Notes under the pieces: generated by a model
Told to the model about the DNA's origin: nothing
Database searches by the model: none
What the model saw: the letters and a program-made list of their open reading frames with translations, nothing else
Assembly: GCF_019175385.1 (NCBI RefSeq)
Contig: NC_083346.1
Coordinates: 61,223,821 to 61,287,820 of the forward strand
Reading direction: 5' to 3'
Origin: Lycium barbarum
Lineage: Eukaryota; Streptophyta; Magnoliopsida; Solanales; Solanaceae
DNA length: 64,000 nt
Made by a program: the position numbers and the translations under genes
In this document: positions 12,786 through 26,367 of the stretch, piece after piece
Position numbering within the stretch: position 1 is the first letter of the stretch
Layout: every line of letters starts with the position of its first letter

Positions 12786-15700
12786 TGTCACACCCCAACC
12801 TTACTAGGGTGTGACGGGCACCCGACCCCATATTCGTAGCCGAGCGAACCCGCTGACTCTTATTACATACATAATCTCTTAGGACCTTTAAATCAAATAA
12901 GAATGAAATACATAGTAAAGCCTTCAGAAAAATTTTCTTTCATCGTACTCAATCAAACAAAATCTGTGGTCATGTGGAGTCTGTAACATAAAATATAAAG
13001 ACACATCGGCTGGTGAAGCCGCTTTCAAGACTGACATACTACACCCACGACTCTGTCTGCAAAGTCTCTAACTTCGAACAAAACATCATAGCACAGTACT
13101 CTGACCCGACAACACTCTAGAGCAAATGGAGCTTGCCAACTCCGCTGGAACATCTTCTATAATAGCTTCTACTCATCTGGGTGTACCTGCGCGACATGAA
13201 ACGCAGCCCTCGAGGAAAGGGGGTCAGTACGAGTAATGTACTGAGTATGTAAGGCATGAATAGCAACATAGTAAGGGATATAAATATGAATAATAACGGA
13301 ATAGAAATATAGAGCATATCATGAGATGAAAGAGTAACCTGTACATCTGAGTGCCTCTTAGGGCGGATGCTATGCATGCTTAGTGCTGCGGAACGTGCAG
13401 CCCGATCCATGTATATACATATATACATATACCCATAGTAATACTTTCTTAGAAAACATTTCTTTTCCATATATATAGAAAATAGAACATATCATATTGC
13501 CGAGGCGTCGGAAGCCGATCCATTTAACCACATATATCCCGCATCCGGGCATCCCGCGTCCGGGATGATATCATGTCATATAATACCAGCTGATCAGGTG
13601 GATACGCGTATATAAAGCTCTGGCCCTCTTTCCCATCTTCCCCATATACATATGCATGTATCATGTACATATACCAGCGTCTATAGTGCTCTGGCCCTTT
13701 TTCCCATATTCCCCATATACATATACATATATCATGTAAGCAGCATGCAGGAGAGCCCAAGAAAGTCATGTATCTATCGGAGTGACGTAAGGTCAGTAAC
13801 CTCCGATTACATTATGGAATAATCATCCCGACTTTGTCTCACCTTGAAGGAACAATTTTTATAAGATGAGACAAGCAACGAGTAACAACATACATAAACC
13901 GACACCTGAAGGCTCAGAAACATGTTTCGGGCCAATCCGCTTTCGTATAAGAAAGTTATGAGCGTTTGAAGTACAGAACCTTTTACGAAAAAATTTCGGA
14001 AGCCATTTTTTGGAAAATCATTCTTATCATAGTCATCATAGAAATATTCTCATCCTCGACATCATCAGTGTCATTGTAAAACATATTCATCTTTATTGTC
14101 ATAAGATCTTACAAAATCATAAACCTCTGTTTTGTAGAATATAGACACTTTTAGAAAAAGACATTTACGAGTTATCGGGAAGAGAATCATGCTTTGAAAT
14201 CATAAACATCTAACTTTTGAAAACGAGAAAGATACGGAAACAATTATAAGATCATAACATTGGGATCATGCCTTGAAAGAAAAGGGACGAGCCTTAACAT
14301 ACCTACTCTACGTCCTATTAGCTACGCTTAATTGTCTAAGCTCGTTATCGCTAGTCAACATTCAAGAAGATTGACACACTCATTAGATTCATCACCATAT
14401 ACTTGTCTTAATTCTTTAAATGAATTCATTCATAATCTACCGAAATTTCGGCAGCACCTCCTCTGTAAATACACCTTCCCCGAGAATCTGACTCGGCCAA
14501 TTTTTTATCAACAACAATCCGAGAATTCAACTCGGCCAAATTATCATCAACAACAATACCAACAATCATACTTCCAACTTCATCAATTAATTCAAAATGC
14601 ATTCTAATACTTGCAGTTTTTTCTATTCAAATCCAACCACATATGATCAAGCCAACACCAATGCTCACTCATTTAAGTACTAGTCCAAGACCATTCAAAC
14701 AAGACTTAAAAACATTTCATACAATGTTCAAAATAGCGCAACTACTATACCATTCCACCCGAAATCTCACAACACCACCAAGGACAACAACACATTACTT
14801 TCTTCCAAATTCATGAACTCCACCAACATTTTACATTAACAACTTCATTCATACAAATATATGATTCATGCTAGTGTTACATTAACCTCCTCAACAACTC
14901 TACAATGATCACAACGTCATTCTTATAATTACAAGAAATTATATTAAAATCACATTAGCTTCTTCAATAATTCACAAACAATTACCACTTCATTTCAAAC
15001 CATTAAATCTTCATTTAACATCATAGAATCCACAACTACAACAATTTAAATACTAAATAAAATCAATTCATCACATCTTACCCACCTAGCTACTATTCGG
15101 CCAAACACCCACACACATATATATCACATGAATTTCATCCATTTCTTCATACAACAACATGCATAAACCACCCACAACATATGTAAAAGAGGGTTGAACA
15201 CATACCTTTCTCACCCAACTTCTTTACTTGGATAGGGCTTATGAATTACACAAACAAAGGTGTTGCTTGCTCCAACAACTCCTTCATGTTAATAAGGACC
15301 TTCCATTTGGTGGAAATACTAGAAGAAAATAATTTTCCTTGATCAATTTCCATGGCTTCAAATTTTTCCACCATGGCCGAACCCTTTTCCTCCTTTCTTC
15401 TTCTCTTTCTTTCTTCAAGCTTCTTGAATTTTCATGAAAACAATTATACCTTACTTGCCACTACTTCTCCATATTTATACTTAGGTCCTACAAATAAAAC
15501 TGTGGACACATGGCCATGGGGTGGGGCCCACTCTTTGTGTCACATGGCCAAAGTGGAAATTTTCAAGAACTTTCAAGAATTTTTTTTTTTTTGTGAAATT
15601 CTCATTTTGCCCCTAGCCTTTCCACAATATTACCATGGACCATTTTGCGAATTTTCCTTTTTACCCTTAGCATTTCTCAATATTTTCGTACTAATAGAAC

Positions 15701-15817
15701 TCATAAATAATATTCATAACCCACTTGTACATTAAAATAATTTTGGAAGATGGTCATTTCCTTAACTTACCACGACTACCTCGAAATTTCCGAACGCACA
15801 AAAAACGGGCTATAACA
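12786..15817 (-). repeat. M1 5' LTR (right copy)
   Basis: 3032 bp, from TGTTATAGCCCG (15817, minus strand) to TGTGACA (12786). Same features as the left LTR: twin hairpin near 13185-13222, donor-like motifs, and a short GC-rich tandem repeat with one unit fewer (about 13538-13567). Target duplication TAATT follows at 15818-15822. Confidence 0.92.
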
Positions 15818-15976
15818 TAATTAGTCTACCTAATTGAACACCCGAATACGGCTACAAGTGGTTCGCCTATCCATAGGTTGATTTCCATTAGATGAGGTTA
15901 ATGCACAAAATTCTTGTTAATTAATCATTTCCAACCCCGAGTTTGCCTCTTTCGAGTATAAACAAAAGTAAATGGG
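15818..15976 (-). mobile_element. H 5' LTR fragment, right part
   Basis: Continues the H sequence interrupted at 6958 by M1 (TAATT repeated at the break). It is cut at 15976 by LTR E. No gene. Confidence 0.5.
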
Positions 15977-16924
15977 TGTCATGCCCCAAACCTGAATGGA
16001 ACAGACTATGCTCTATATGCAACTACTGTGAACCTCTACAAATGGTATGACACAACTTACGAGACAGTTGAGCAATACAAATGATTTATGTATGTAAGTA
16101 TGGCCAATGGCTCATGACATGCAACTGAATACAATTGAGCCCACATGTATTGTCTACGAAGCCTCTATGAACACTTACTATTGAACAACCAATACAAATG
16201 CTGGGATAGGGCCTCGAGCTACCCAAAGTCCCTACATCATTTAGATCACTAGATCTGTAAAGGGAGATGAAGCTCACAATCTTCGCTAAATGTCTGCTAT
16301 ATCTAGAAAGAAGCCTGCCATCCTGTATATCTGAACGTACAATGTGAAACATAACAAATGCAGCACCCTCGACCAAGGGACGTCAGTATAAAAAGATTGC
16401 ACCAAGTACTTAAGACATATATGAAACATATATAATCAGCTGAAGCTTCTAGACAAGACAACACCTAGGAATCAACAACGCGAAAACTTTGTTCTAAGTC
16501 AGCCCTTTCCTTAGCGGGCTTGCACCAAGTACTTACGACATACATGAAACATATATAATCAGTTGAAGCTTATAGACAAGACAACTGAAATGCAATCAAA
16601 CAAATACAGTTGAAGGCTCTGCAAAATCTGAAACACTTACTGTACCTCTGTCTTTTCTAATCTTCTTTATAGTCTTTTTGATGATGTCTTTAGGTAGCTA
16701 TGTGGAGCAATATGTTGGGATTGTTCACTGAGCACTTGGGATCATATACTTTCATTTTTCTTTCTTGACTTTTTTCTTTTTTACCCTTTTCTTCAGGATA
16801 AGTAAACCATACGAACACATTACAAATAATCTAGGAGTATACTTACCCATCTCTACCTTATGTCAAATAAGTAATTCTGAAATAAATTATCCGGCCTCAT
16901 AAAAGGTTCGGTGTGTAACTAAAT
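15977..16924 (-). mobile_element. LTR E, 3' part, interrupted by element A
   Basis: Starts TGTCATGCCCC on the plus strand, which is the ..GCATGACA end of a minus-oriented gypsy LTR. It carries a decayed counterpart of the twin-hairpin block near 16365-16387, and a direct repeat of about 63 bp (about 16400-16460 and 16521-16583, containing CACCAAGTACTTA). It is broken at 16924 by the LTR of element A; the rest of E is beyond the window. The candidate target duplication ATGGG (15972-15976) can be checked only with the far side. Confidence 0.65.
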
Positions 16925-18932
16925 TGTTATATCCCGCATTTTGTGCGTTCGGATAATTCAAGATAATCGCGGGAAGGTAACAAGCAAGGCCATATTTTTA
17001 CTTTTTTTGGCATACAAGTTGCTTATGGAAATTTTGAAGTGGAAAATATCAAGAATGGCTAGGGGTCAATGTGACTCGTGGAAATATGGAGGAAGGCGAA
17101 GGCTAAATTTGGAATTTGGAAAATAATTTTTCGTGAATTGTAAAACAAAAAACAGAGTGGACTTGAGTTATTGGGCCATGTTGGCCGTCCATATGGAGTG
17201 GGCTTAAGCCCACATAGAAGTTTAATGAACAAGATAAAAGAAGACCAAGTCTTAATAATATTCATTTTATTCCCTAGAAGTTTCAAGAAACAAAGAACAA
17301 GAGAAAAGGAGGAACAACCCCCAAGGCCATTCGGCCATAGCAAGAACCAACAAAAACCTTGGAAAAAATTTTATTCAAAAATTATTTTCTACTAATTGAA
17401 GGGTCCTTAGCAAGTTGGAGTGTTCATTAGATCAAGAACAACACATATTCTTGCAAGTTGTAAGCTCTAGCTAAGTGGGAAGTCAAGAGAAAAAGGTAAG
17501 ATTTAATCCCTCTTTTATATGTTATGGATGTTTGTGCATGTTGTAGTGTGTAAAAATGGGTGAAATTCATGAAGAATATGGATGTAGGGGTGGTGGCCGT
17601 GAGTATGTAGTGTAGGTTGTGGCCATGTACATTCTGTGTAATAAGGGATCAATTTTACTTAGTATTTTGGTTGTTGTTGTCATGGATTCCCTGTTGATAA
17701 TGAAAGTTTAATGATCTTAGTGAAGTTGTAGTAGTTGGAGACTTGCTTTGGGAGTTAATGTGAATTGAATATAATGTTCTTGCATGTATGGAAGATAATG
17801 TTGTTAATATGATGTTGCTAGTGTGTAGTTCATGAATTTGGAAGGAAAAGGAAATGTGTCGTTAATGTTCTTGTTCCATTTGGAAGGTCGCGGGTGAAGG
17901 AGTATATCGATTGAGTCATTTTGAATGTTATGCGAATTGAATTAAATATGAATGAAATGACGTCGAATTGTGTGACGAAGGTTGCTAATGTTAGAATGTA
18001 TCTTGGGTTGATTGTTGAAATTGTTAGTATGACTGTTGGCCTTATTGTTGATGGTTTGGCCGGGTTGAATTCCCGGATTGTTGTTGATTAAAATTGGCCA
18101 AGTTAAATTTTTGGGGATGGTGTATTACAGGAGAAATGCTGCCGAAATTTCGGTAGACAAAGTGTTAGTCTAGAATGAGGTTCTTAGACATCTATAGCTA
18201 ATGTTTATATTCATTAATATTGTTATGGATTTTGGAAGGCCAAGAGTTAAGTTGGATTGACTAAGGAAGCGAACAAGGTATGTAAGGCTCGTCCCTTTCT
18301 TTCAAGGCATGATTCCGACGTTAATATTTCATATTTGTTTCCATATCTCCTTGATCTCGAAAGTTAGATGTTGTGATTCCGATGCTATAACTTCGTAACT
18401 ACTTCCATACCTTCCTTGTCTTCAAAAGCTAAAAGTCTAGGGTTCCAAGATATGATATCCTTCCTAATAACCCGTAATGGTTTCCAAAATGTTTATATCC
18501 TCCCAAGGCAAAGGTGTATGAATTTGTAAACTTCTATGACTACAATGATGAATATGCTTTTGTAATGATAATGGTGAAGTCAAAGAAGAGAATTGTCTAG
18601 AATGATTATGACAATAATGGTTTTATGTCTAAAAGTCTTAAGCTAAGGATTTTATATGAATATAAGAATAATGAACTAGTTCTTGATTTCAATCCCATAC
18701 CTTTGTTATGACTCTATTTTCTAAAGACCCCAAAGTGTATGAATTGATGTTTTATGAAGCTTAAGATTTTATTCTATGTTTCTCTTAATACTATTCTCCG
18801 TTGATAGTCCCGCCTTATAACACTAGTTCCTTCAAGGCGAGACAAAGCGGCCATGGTTATCCCATAATATAATCGGAGGTTACCGACCTTACGTCACTCC
18901 GATGGATACATGACTTTCTTTGGGCTCTCATG
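16925..18932 (+). mobile_element. LTR A 5' part, duplicated copy
   Basis: Starts TGTTATATCCCGCATTTTG and is 2008 bp up to the B insertion at 18933. It keeps the TG start that is mutated to TA in copy 2. Donor-like motifs lie at 17493-17500 and 18275-18289. Compared with copy 2 and with the 3' LTR at 63675 it lacks about 15 bp near 17063, which means it has been drifting separately. No gene. Confidence 0.88.
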
Positions 18933-21432
18933 TGTTATATCCCGTATTTTGTACATTCGGATATGTCAATGTTAAACCCCCGAAAAATTTCGCGCTACAA
19001 AATCATAGACGGCGTGGTACGAGCTCGAAAAGGAGTTAAGTCAAACAAGGATTAAGGATGAATATTGGGTGATCTAAGTCTAAGAATATATACACATACG
19101 ACATTTGGAGACAATATGGTGTGAATTGGTTCATAAGTTATTTAACGAAAAACCCTCGTTACAGTAAGTTAAGGTGGGGCCCACATGTCGGGACCTTATA
19201 AAAGACATATGAATAGATATATCGGTAGTACATTTGAAGTTGAGCATGTCATAAGAAGGACCCATAAGCCAAAAATGAGTGTAAGCCCTCCAAAAGGACG
19301 ATTTAAGAAAACGTTTTCGGATGACCTGACTTGGAGGGGAAAAAACGGCATTCTAAGTTTGGAATTTGGGAACACACCCAGAAATAAAAGTTGTAGATAA
19401 TTGAAATAACTTTCCAACGGTAGGTCGTGGGCCTATAGGTGACATCGGGATGAGGAGATATGAATATTTTAAGGCAGGAGGGTCGAGTTGAACAGTAAAT
19501 CCGGCCCAACCCGAATCCAATTCGGGTCAGGCCCATTACCCACGCTTTTTAATAGAAAAAATTGGTTTCTCTCCCTCATTTTCAGACAAAGAGGACCTGG
19601 AAAACTCTAGAGAAAAAGAGAGGAGAGCCTAGAGAGAAAACCAGTTTTTGACCAAAATCGGAGCTCCGAATCCCGAAGCCCATGAAGAGAAAAGTGTTCT
19701 ACGTCGCGTTGCCTTTGATTTGAGCTAAACATCAACTAAAATTAAGAGGGTGGACGTGGTGGCTGTGCACTTAAGGTATGAATAAGGCTCTTTTTCATTG
19801 ATAACAAGTTTATTTATGGTTTTAACGGATTAGAACGAAGAAAATAGCGTGATAAATTCGTTTGTTGGTATGGCTGAATTGTAGAATGGGGTTTGAAGAA
19901 AATTTTGGATGAAAACAAATGTATTTAACTTGTAGAATGTGGAGGATGTTGTTAGTGTTAATTTTGACCTCTTTGCGGAAATAAAATTATTAAATAGTTA
20001 TATCGCGAATTGGTTGGTTGGGAAAATTTGGAAAATAATGTGCGGGCTGTTTTACGGCATATGTTGGTGTTGGAAATGATGTTAATATATTTGGTATTGT
20101 TGTTGATGTGTTGGTTGCTGAATTGTAATTCTGGGCTAGGCATATAAACAGGGGAGGTGCTGCCGAAATTTCTGTAGGCAAATGTTAATTCAAGATTAAA
20201 CTCCTAAGGGCTTATGGTTAATGTTTGGTATTTGTGACCAATTGTAGATTTTGAAGAATTTGGAACTTGAATTTGGAGTAGCATAAAAAGCGGAAAAGGT
20301 ATGTAAAGCTATCCCTTTTCTTCTCTTGGCATGTCCTAGGTGTACTAGATTCGGATTTGAGCCTCGTAGGTTATTCTGCTCGTAGGAATGCGAGTCTGAA
20401 TTTTGGTACTATTCATTCAGCACAATTGAATTATAGCCCTTAAGTTTTGTTGGAAAACTGTTCAAACATCCATAACCCGTACAGACGTGATAGGCTCGCT
20501 TTGAAATCTTCATGGATGACTCCATAGAGTCCAATGTTTGTAATTTATATCCGCCACCTCGACTTGACCCGAGGTGGGCCCATAAGTTTCGAAACTTCCT
20601 TCGTTTGTCTCACTTGAGCTATCTTTGTATGATATAAAAGTAAGAGTTTCGTCTATGAATCTAAGACTCCGTTTGATTCGTTCCATAAGTCATTGGAAAG
20701 CTCCTTAATGTGAATATCCTGATGTGAGCATGTAATTCGATATAAGGAGTCTGCTATGAGTAATTTGATATAAGTATCCGAAATAAGTATTTGGTTATAA
20801 ATAATCCGTTACGAGGATCCTGATGATACATTCGATTCTTTCATCGGGTTTTAAATTATGTGCACCTAGTTTCTTACAAATCCGCTCGTATATATGCTAT
20901 GAATCTATTCACCGAGTCCCTCACCGAGGGCCGGGGCACGTTGTATGTATGTGTGATGCATGATTCTGACATGTGTGATTTATGTTTGGAAAGTAATAAA
21001 TTTGGTTATTGACCGCTGGACCCCTGACCGCGGTGTGTGCCACATTTACCGCTGGATTCCTGACCGCGGTATGCCGCATTTGTGATATTGACCGCTGGAC
21101 CCCTGACCGCGGTATGTGCAACATTGACCGCTGGACCCCTGACCGCGGTATCTGCGACATTGACCGCTGGACTCCTGACCGCGGTATGTCGGCTTTGGGA
21201 TGTTAACCACTGGATACTTGGCCGCGGTATGTGTAATAGTGACCGCTGGACTTTTGGCCGCGATAATTGTGTGTTCGATCTCCTGTGTGTATGAAACGGA
21301 AATGTTTTCTTTTCAAAAGAAAGCAAAGCATTTTGGCCTTTTGATTGCCGTATTTGTCTCCCAGAACCTCTTAGGTATGATTTGTACGTTAGATGCAACA
21401 CTTTGATATTCTGGTTATTGTGCTCACCTTCT
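18933..21432 (+). mobile_element. LTR B 5' part, duplicated copy
   Basis: The first 2.5 kb of the B LTR (TGTTATATCCCGTATTTTG start), cut at the duplication joint. It contains a seven-unit ACCGC minisatellite and donor-like motifs near 19774 and 20296. No coding content recognised. Confidence 0.88.
21010..21266 (+). repeat. ACCGC minisatellite, LTR B copy 1 (7 units)
   Basis: Seven imperfect units of about 36 bp with the core ACCGCTGGA..CTGACCGCGGT. Each unit contains the inverted repeat ACCGC / GCGGT. Related arrays sit at the matching LTR position in M2 (6 units) and D (4 units each). Confidence 0.93.
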
Positions 21433-22008
21433 GTACAATGTGAAACATAACAAATGCAGCGCCCTCGACCAAGGGACATCAGTATAAAAAGATTGCACCA
21501 AGTACTTAAGACATATATGAAACATATATAATCAGCTGAAGCTTATAGACAAGACAACACCTAGGAATCAACAACGCGAAAACTTTGTTCTAAGTCAGCC
21601 CTTTCCTTAGCGGGCTTGCACCAAGTACTTAAGACATATATGAAACATATATAATCAGCTGAAGCTTATAGACAAGACAACTGAAATGCAATCAAACAAA
21701 TACAGTTGAAGGCTCTGCAAAATCTGAAACACTTACTGTACCTCTGTCTTTTTTAATCTTCTTGACGATGTCTTTAGGTAGCTATGTGGAGCAATGTGTT
21801 GGGATTGTTCACTGAGTACTTGGGATCATATACTTTCATTGTTCTTTCTTGACTTTTTTCCTTTTTACCCTTTTCTTCAGGATACGTAAACCATACGAAC
21901 ACATTACAAATAATCTAGGAGTATACTTACCCATCTCTACCTTATGTCAAATAAGTAATTCTGAAATAAATTATCCGGCCTCATAAAAGGTTCGGTGTGT
22001 AACTAAAT
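21433..22008 (-). mobile_element. LTR E fragment, second copy
   Basis: Duplicate of 16337-16924, differing by a deletion of about 12 bp near 21755 and scattered substitutions. Its left end is the duplication joint; its right end adjoins the 5' LTR of A. Confidence 0.85.
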
Positions 22009-24033
22009 TATTATATCCCGCATTTTGTGCGTTCGGATAATTCAAGATAATCGCGGGAAGGTAACAAGCAAGGCCATATTTTTACTTTGTTTGGCATACA
22101 AGTTGCTTATGGAAATTTTGAAGTGGAAAATATCAAGAATGGCTAGGGGTAAAAAGGGAAATTCGCAATGTGACTCGTGGAAATATGGAGGAAGGCGAAG
22201 GGTAAATTTGGAATTTGGAAAATAAATTTTCGTGAATTGTAAAACAAAAAAAAAAGAGTGGACTTGAGTTATTGGGCCATGTTGGCCGTCCATATGGAGT
22301 GGGCTTAAGCCCACATAGAAGTTTAATGAACAAGATAAAAGAAGACCAAGTCTTCATAATATTCATTTTATTCCCTAGAAGTTTCAAGAAACAAAGAACA
22401 AGAGAAAAGGAGGAAAAACCCCCAAGGCCATTCGGCCATAGCAAGAACCAACAAAAACCTTGGAAAATGTTTTCTTCAAAAATTATTTTCTACTAATTGA
22501 AGGGTCCTTAGCAAGTTGGAGTGTTCATTAGATCAAGAACAACACATATTCTTGCAAGTTGTAAGTTCTAGCTAAGTGGGAAGTCAAGAGAAAAAGGTAA
22601 GATTTAATCCCTCTTTTATATGTTATGGATGTTTGTGCATGTTGTAGTGTGTAAAAATGGGTGAAATTCACGAAGAATATGGATGTAGGGGTGGTGGCCG
22701 TGAGTATGTAGTGTAGGTTGTGGCCGTATACATTGTGTGTAATAAGGGATCAATTTTACTTAGTATTTTGGTTGTTGTTGTCATGGATTCCGTGTTGATA
22801 ATGAAAGTTTAATGATCTTAGTGAAGTTGTAGTAGTTGGAGACTTGCTTTGGGAGTTAATGTGAATTGAATATAATGTTCTTGCATGTATGGAAGATAAT
22901 GTTGTTAATATGATGTTGCTAGTGTGTAGTTCATGAATTTGGAAGGAAAAGGAAATGTGTCGTTAATGTTCTTGTTCCATTTGGAAGGTCGCGGGTGAAG
23001 GAGTATATCGATTGAGTCATTTTGAATGTTATGCGAATTGAATTAAATATGAATGAAATGACGTCGAATTGTGTGACGAAGGTTGCTAATGTTAGAATGT
23101 ATCTTGGGTTGATTGTTGAAATTGTTAGTATGACTGTTGGCCTTATTGTTGATGGTTTGGCCGGGTTGAATTCCCGGATTGTTGTTGATTAAAATTGGCC
23201 AAGTTAAATTTTTGGGGATGGTGTATTACAGGAGAAATGCTGCCGAAATTTCGGTAGACAAAGTGTTAGTCTAGAATGAGGTTCTTAGACATCTATAGCT
23301 AATGTTTATATTCATTAATATTGTTATGGATTTTGGAAGGCCAAGAGTTAAGTTGGATTGACTAAGGAAGCGAACAAGGTATGTAAGGCTCGTCCCTTTC
23401 TTTCAAGGCATGATTCCGACGTTAAGATTTCATATTTGTTTCCATATCTCCTTGATCTCGAAAGTTAGATGTTGTGATTCCGATGCTATAACTTCGTAAC
23501 TACTTCCATACCTTCCTTGTCTTCAAAAGCTAAAAGTCTAGGGTTCCAAGATATGATATCCTTCCTAATAACCCGTAATGGTTTCCAAAATGTTTATATC
23601 CTCCCAAGGCAAAGGTGTATGAATTTGTAAACTTCTATGACTACAATGATGAATATGCTTTTGTAATGATAATGGTGAAGTCAAAGAAGAGAATTGTCTA
23701 GAATGATTATGACAATAATTGTTTTATGTCTAAAAGTCTTAAGGTAAGGATTTAATATGAATATAAGAATAATGAACTAGTTCTTGATTTCAATCCCATA
23801 CCTTTGTTATGACTCTATTTTCTAAAGACCCCAAAGTGTATGAATTGATGTTTTATGAAGCTTAAGATTTTATTCTATGTTTCTCTTAATACTATTCTCC
23901 GTTGATAGTCCCGCCTTATATCACTAGTTCCTTCAAGGCGAGACAAAGCGGCCATGGTTATCCCATAATATAATCGGAGGTTACCGACCTTACGTCACTC
24001 CGATGGATACATGACTTTCTTTGGGCTCTCATG
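22009..24033 (+). mobile_element. Element A 5' LTR, first part
   Basis: Nearly identical to the 3' LTR that begins at 63675, as expected for paired LTRs. The first dinucleotide is TA here (22009-22010) instead of TG. The LTR is split by solo LTR B after 24033 and resumes at 27054; the joined length is about 2.86 kb. It carries donor-like motifs at 22594-22601 (AAGGTAAG) and 23376-23390 (AAGGTATGTAAGGCT). Confidence 0.9.
22594..23390 (+). promoter_or_regulatory. Two splice-donor-like motifs in LTR A
   Basis: AAGGTAAG at 22594-22601 and AAGGTATGTAAGGCT at 23376-23390 match the plant 5' splice-site consensus well. Equivalent pairs are found at comparable LTR positions in B, C, D, M1 and M2. Use as splice donors is an inference. 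Confidence 0.4.
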
Positions 24034-26110
24034 TGTTATATCCCGTATTTTGTACATTCGGATATGTCAATGTTACACCCCCGAAACATTTCGCGCTACA
24101 AAATCATAGACGGCGTGGTACGAGCTCGAAAAGGAGTTAAGTCAAACAAGGATTAAGGATGAATATTGGGTGATCTAAGTCAAAGAATATATACACATAC
24201 GACATTTGGAGACAATATGGTGTGAATTGGTTCATAAGTTATTTAACGAACAACCCTCGTTACAGTAAGTTAAGGTGGGGCCCACATGTTGGGACCTTAT
24301 AAAAGGCATATGAATAGATATATCGGTAGTACATTTGAAGTTGAGCATGTCATAAGAAGGACCCATAAGCCAAAAATGAGTGTAAGCCCTCCAAAAGGAC
24401 GATTTAAGAAAACGTTTTCGGATGACCTGACTTGGAGGGGCAAAAACGGCATTCTAAGTTTGGAATTTGGGAACACACCCAGAAATAAAAGTTGTAGATA
24501 ATTGAAATAGCTTTCCAACGGTAGGTCGTGGGCCTATAGGTGACATCGGGATGAGGAGATATGAGTATTTTAAGGCAGGAGGGTCGAGTTGAACAGTAAA
24601 TCCGGCCCAACCCGAATCCAATTCGGGTCAGGCCCATTACCCACGCTTTTTAATAGAAAAATTTGGTTTCTCTCCCTCATTTTCAGACAAAGAGGACCTG
24701 GAAAACTCTAGAGAAAAAGAGAGGAGAGCCTAGAGAGAAAACCAGTTTTTGACCAAAATCGGAGCCCCGAATCCCGAAGCCCATGAAGAGAAAAGTGTTC
24801 TACGTCGCGTTGCCTTCGATTTGAGCTAAACATCAACTAAAATTAAGAGGGTGGACGTGGTGGCTGTGCACTTAAGGTATGAATAAGGCTCTTTTTCATT
24901 GATAACAAGTTTATTTATGGTTTTAACGGATTATAACGAAGAAAATAGCGTGATAAATTCGTTTGTTGGTATGGCTGAATTGTAGAATGGGGTTTGAAGA
25001 AAATTTTGGATGAAAACAAATGTATTTAACTTGTAGAATGTGGAGGATGTTGTTAGTGTTAATTTTGACCTCTTTGCGGAAATAAAATTATTAAATAGTT
25101 ATATCGCGAATTGGTTGGTTGGGAAAATTTGGAAAATAATGTGCGGGCTGTTTTACGGCATATGTTGGTGTTGGAAATGATGTTAATATATTTGGTATTG
25201 TTGTTGATGTGTTGGTTGCTGAATTGTAATTCTGGGCTAGGCATATAAACAGGGGAGGTGCTGCCGAAATTTCTGTAGGCAAATGCTAATTCAAGATTAA
25301 ACTCCTAAGGGCTTATGGTTAATGTTTGGTATTTGTGACCAATTGTAGATTTTGAAGAATTTGGAACTTGAATTTGGAGTAGCATAAAAAGCGGAAAAGG
25401 TATGTAAAGCTATCCCTTTTCTTCTCTTGGCATGTCCTAGGTGTACTAGATTCGGATTTGAGCCTCGTAGGTTATTCTGCTCGTAGGAATGCGAGTCTGA
25501 ATTTTGGTACTATTCATTCAGCACAATTGAATTATAGCCCTTAAGTTTTGTTGGAAAACTGTTCAAACATCCATAACCCGTACAGACGTGATAGGCTCGC
25601 TTTGAAATCTTCATGGATGACTCCATAGAGTCCAATGTTTGTAATTTATATCCGCCACCTCGACTTGACCCGAGGTGGGCCCACAAGTTTCGAAACTTCC
25701 TTCGTTTGTCTCACTTGAGCTATCTTTGTATGATATAAAAGTAAGACTTTCGTCTATGAATCTAAGACTCCGTTTGATTCGTTCCATAAGTCATTGGAAA
25801 GCTCCTTAATGTGAATATCCTGATGTGAGCATGTAATTCGATATAAGGAGTCTGCTATGAGTAATCTGATATAAGTATCCGAAATAAGTATTCGGTTATA
25901 AATAATCCGTTACGAGGATCCTGATGATACATTCGATTCTTTCATCGGGTTTTAAATTATGTGCACCTAGTTTCTTACAAATCCGCTTGTATATATGTTA
26001 TGAATCTATTCACCGAGTCCCTCACCGAGGGCCGGGGCACGTTGTATATATGTGTGATGCATGATTCTGACATGTGTGATTTATGTTTGGAAAGTAATAA
26101 ATTTGGTTAT

Positions 26111-26367
26111 TGACCGCTGGACCCCTGACCGCGGTGTGTGCGACATTGACCGCTGGACTCCTGACCGCGGTATGCCGCATTTGTGATATTGACCGCTGGA
26201 CCCCTGACCGCGGTATGTGCGACATTGACCGCTGGACCCTGACCGCGGTATCTGCGACATTGACCGCTGGACTCCTGATCGCGGTATGTCGGCTTTGGGA
26301 TGTTAACCGCTGGATACTTGGCCGCGGTATGTGTGATAGTGACCGCTGGACTTTTGGCCGCGGTAAT
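26111..26367 (+). repeat. ACCGC minisatellite, LTR B copy 2 (7 units)
   Basis: Same seven-unit array as at 21010-21266, with point differences and one 1-bp shortening (near 26235). Confidence 0.93.

Larger units (their letters stand above)
6959..15817 (-). mobile_element. Complete non-autonomous LTR element M1 (8.86 kb)
   Basis: Two nearly equal LTRs (3034 and 3032 bp) flank a 2793-bp internal region. A perfect 5-bp target duplication TAATT lies at 6954-6958 and 15818-15822. Primer site, leader hairpin and polypurine tract are all present in minus orientation. The internal region holds no gag, RT or integrase that I can recognise, so the element would need enzymes from another element. Its internal sequence is homologous to that of element A: shared blocks surround the 5S-like module and the AGACTAGACTG motif after it. 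LTR style and primer site place it with Tekay/Del-like Ty3/gypsy elements. Confidence 0.9.

Noticed and set aside
21010..21266. CRISPR-like repeat-spacer array
   Set aside because: The spacing sequence is itself repeated, units vary and no cas genes exist; it is a minisatellite in a plant LTR.
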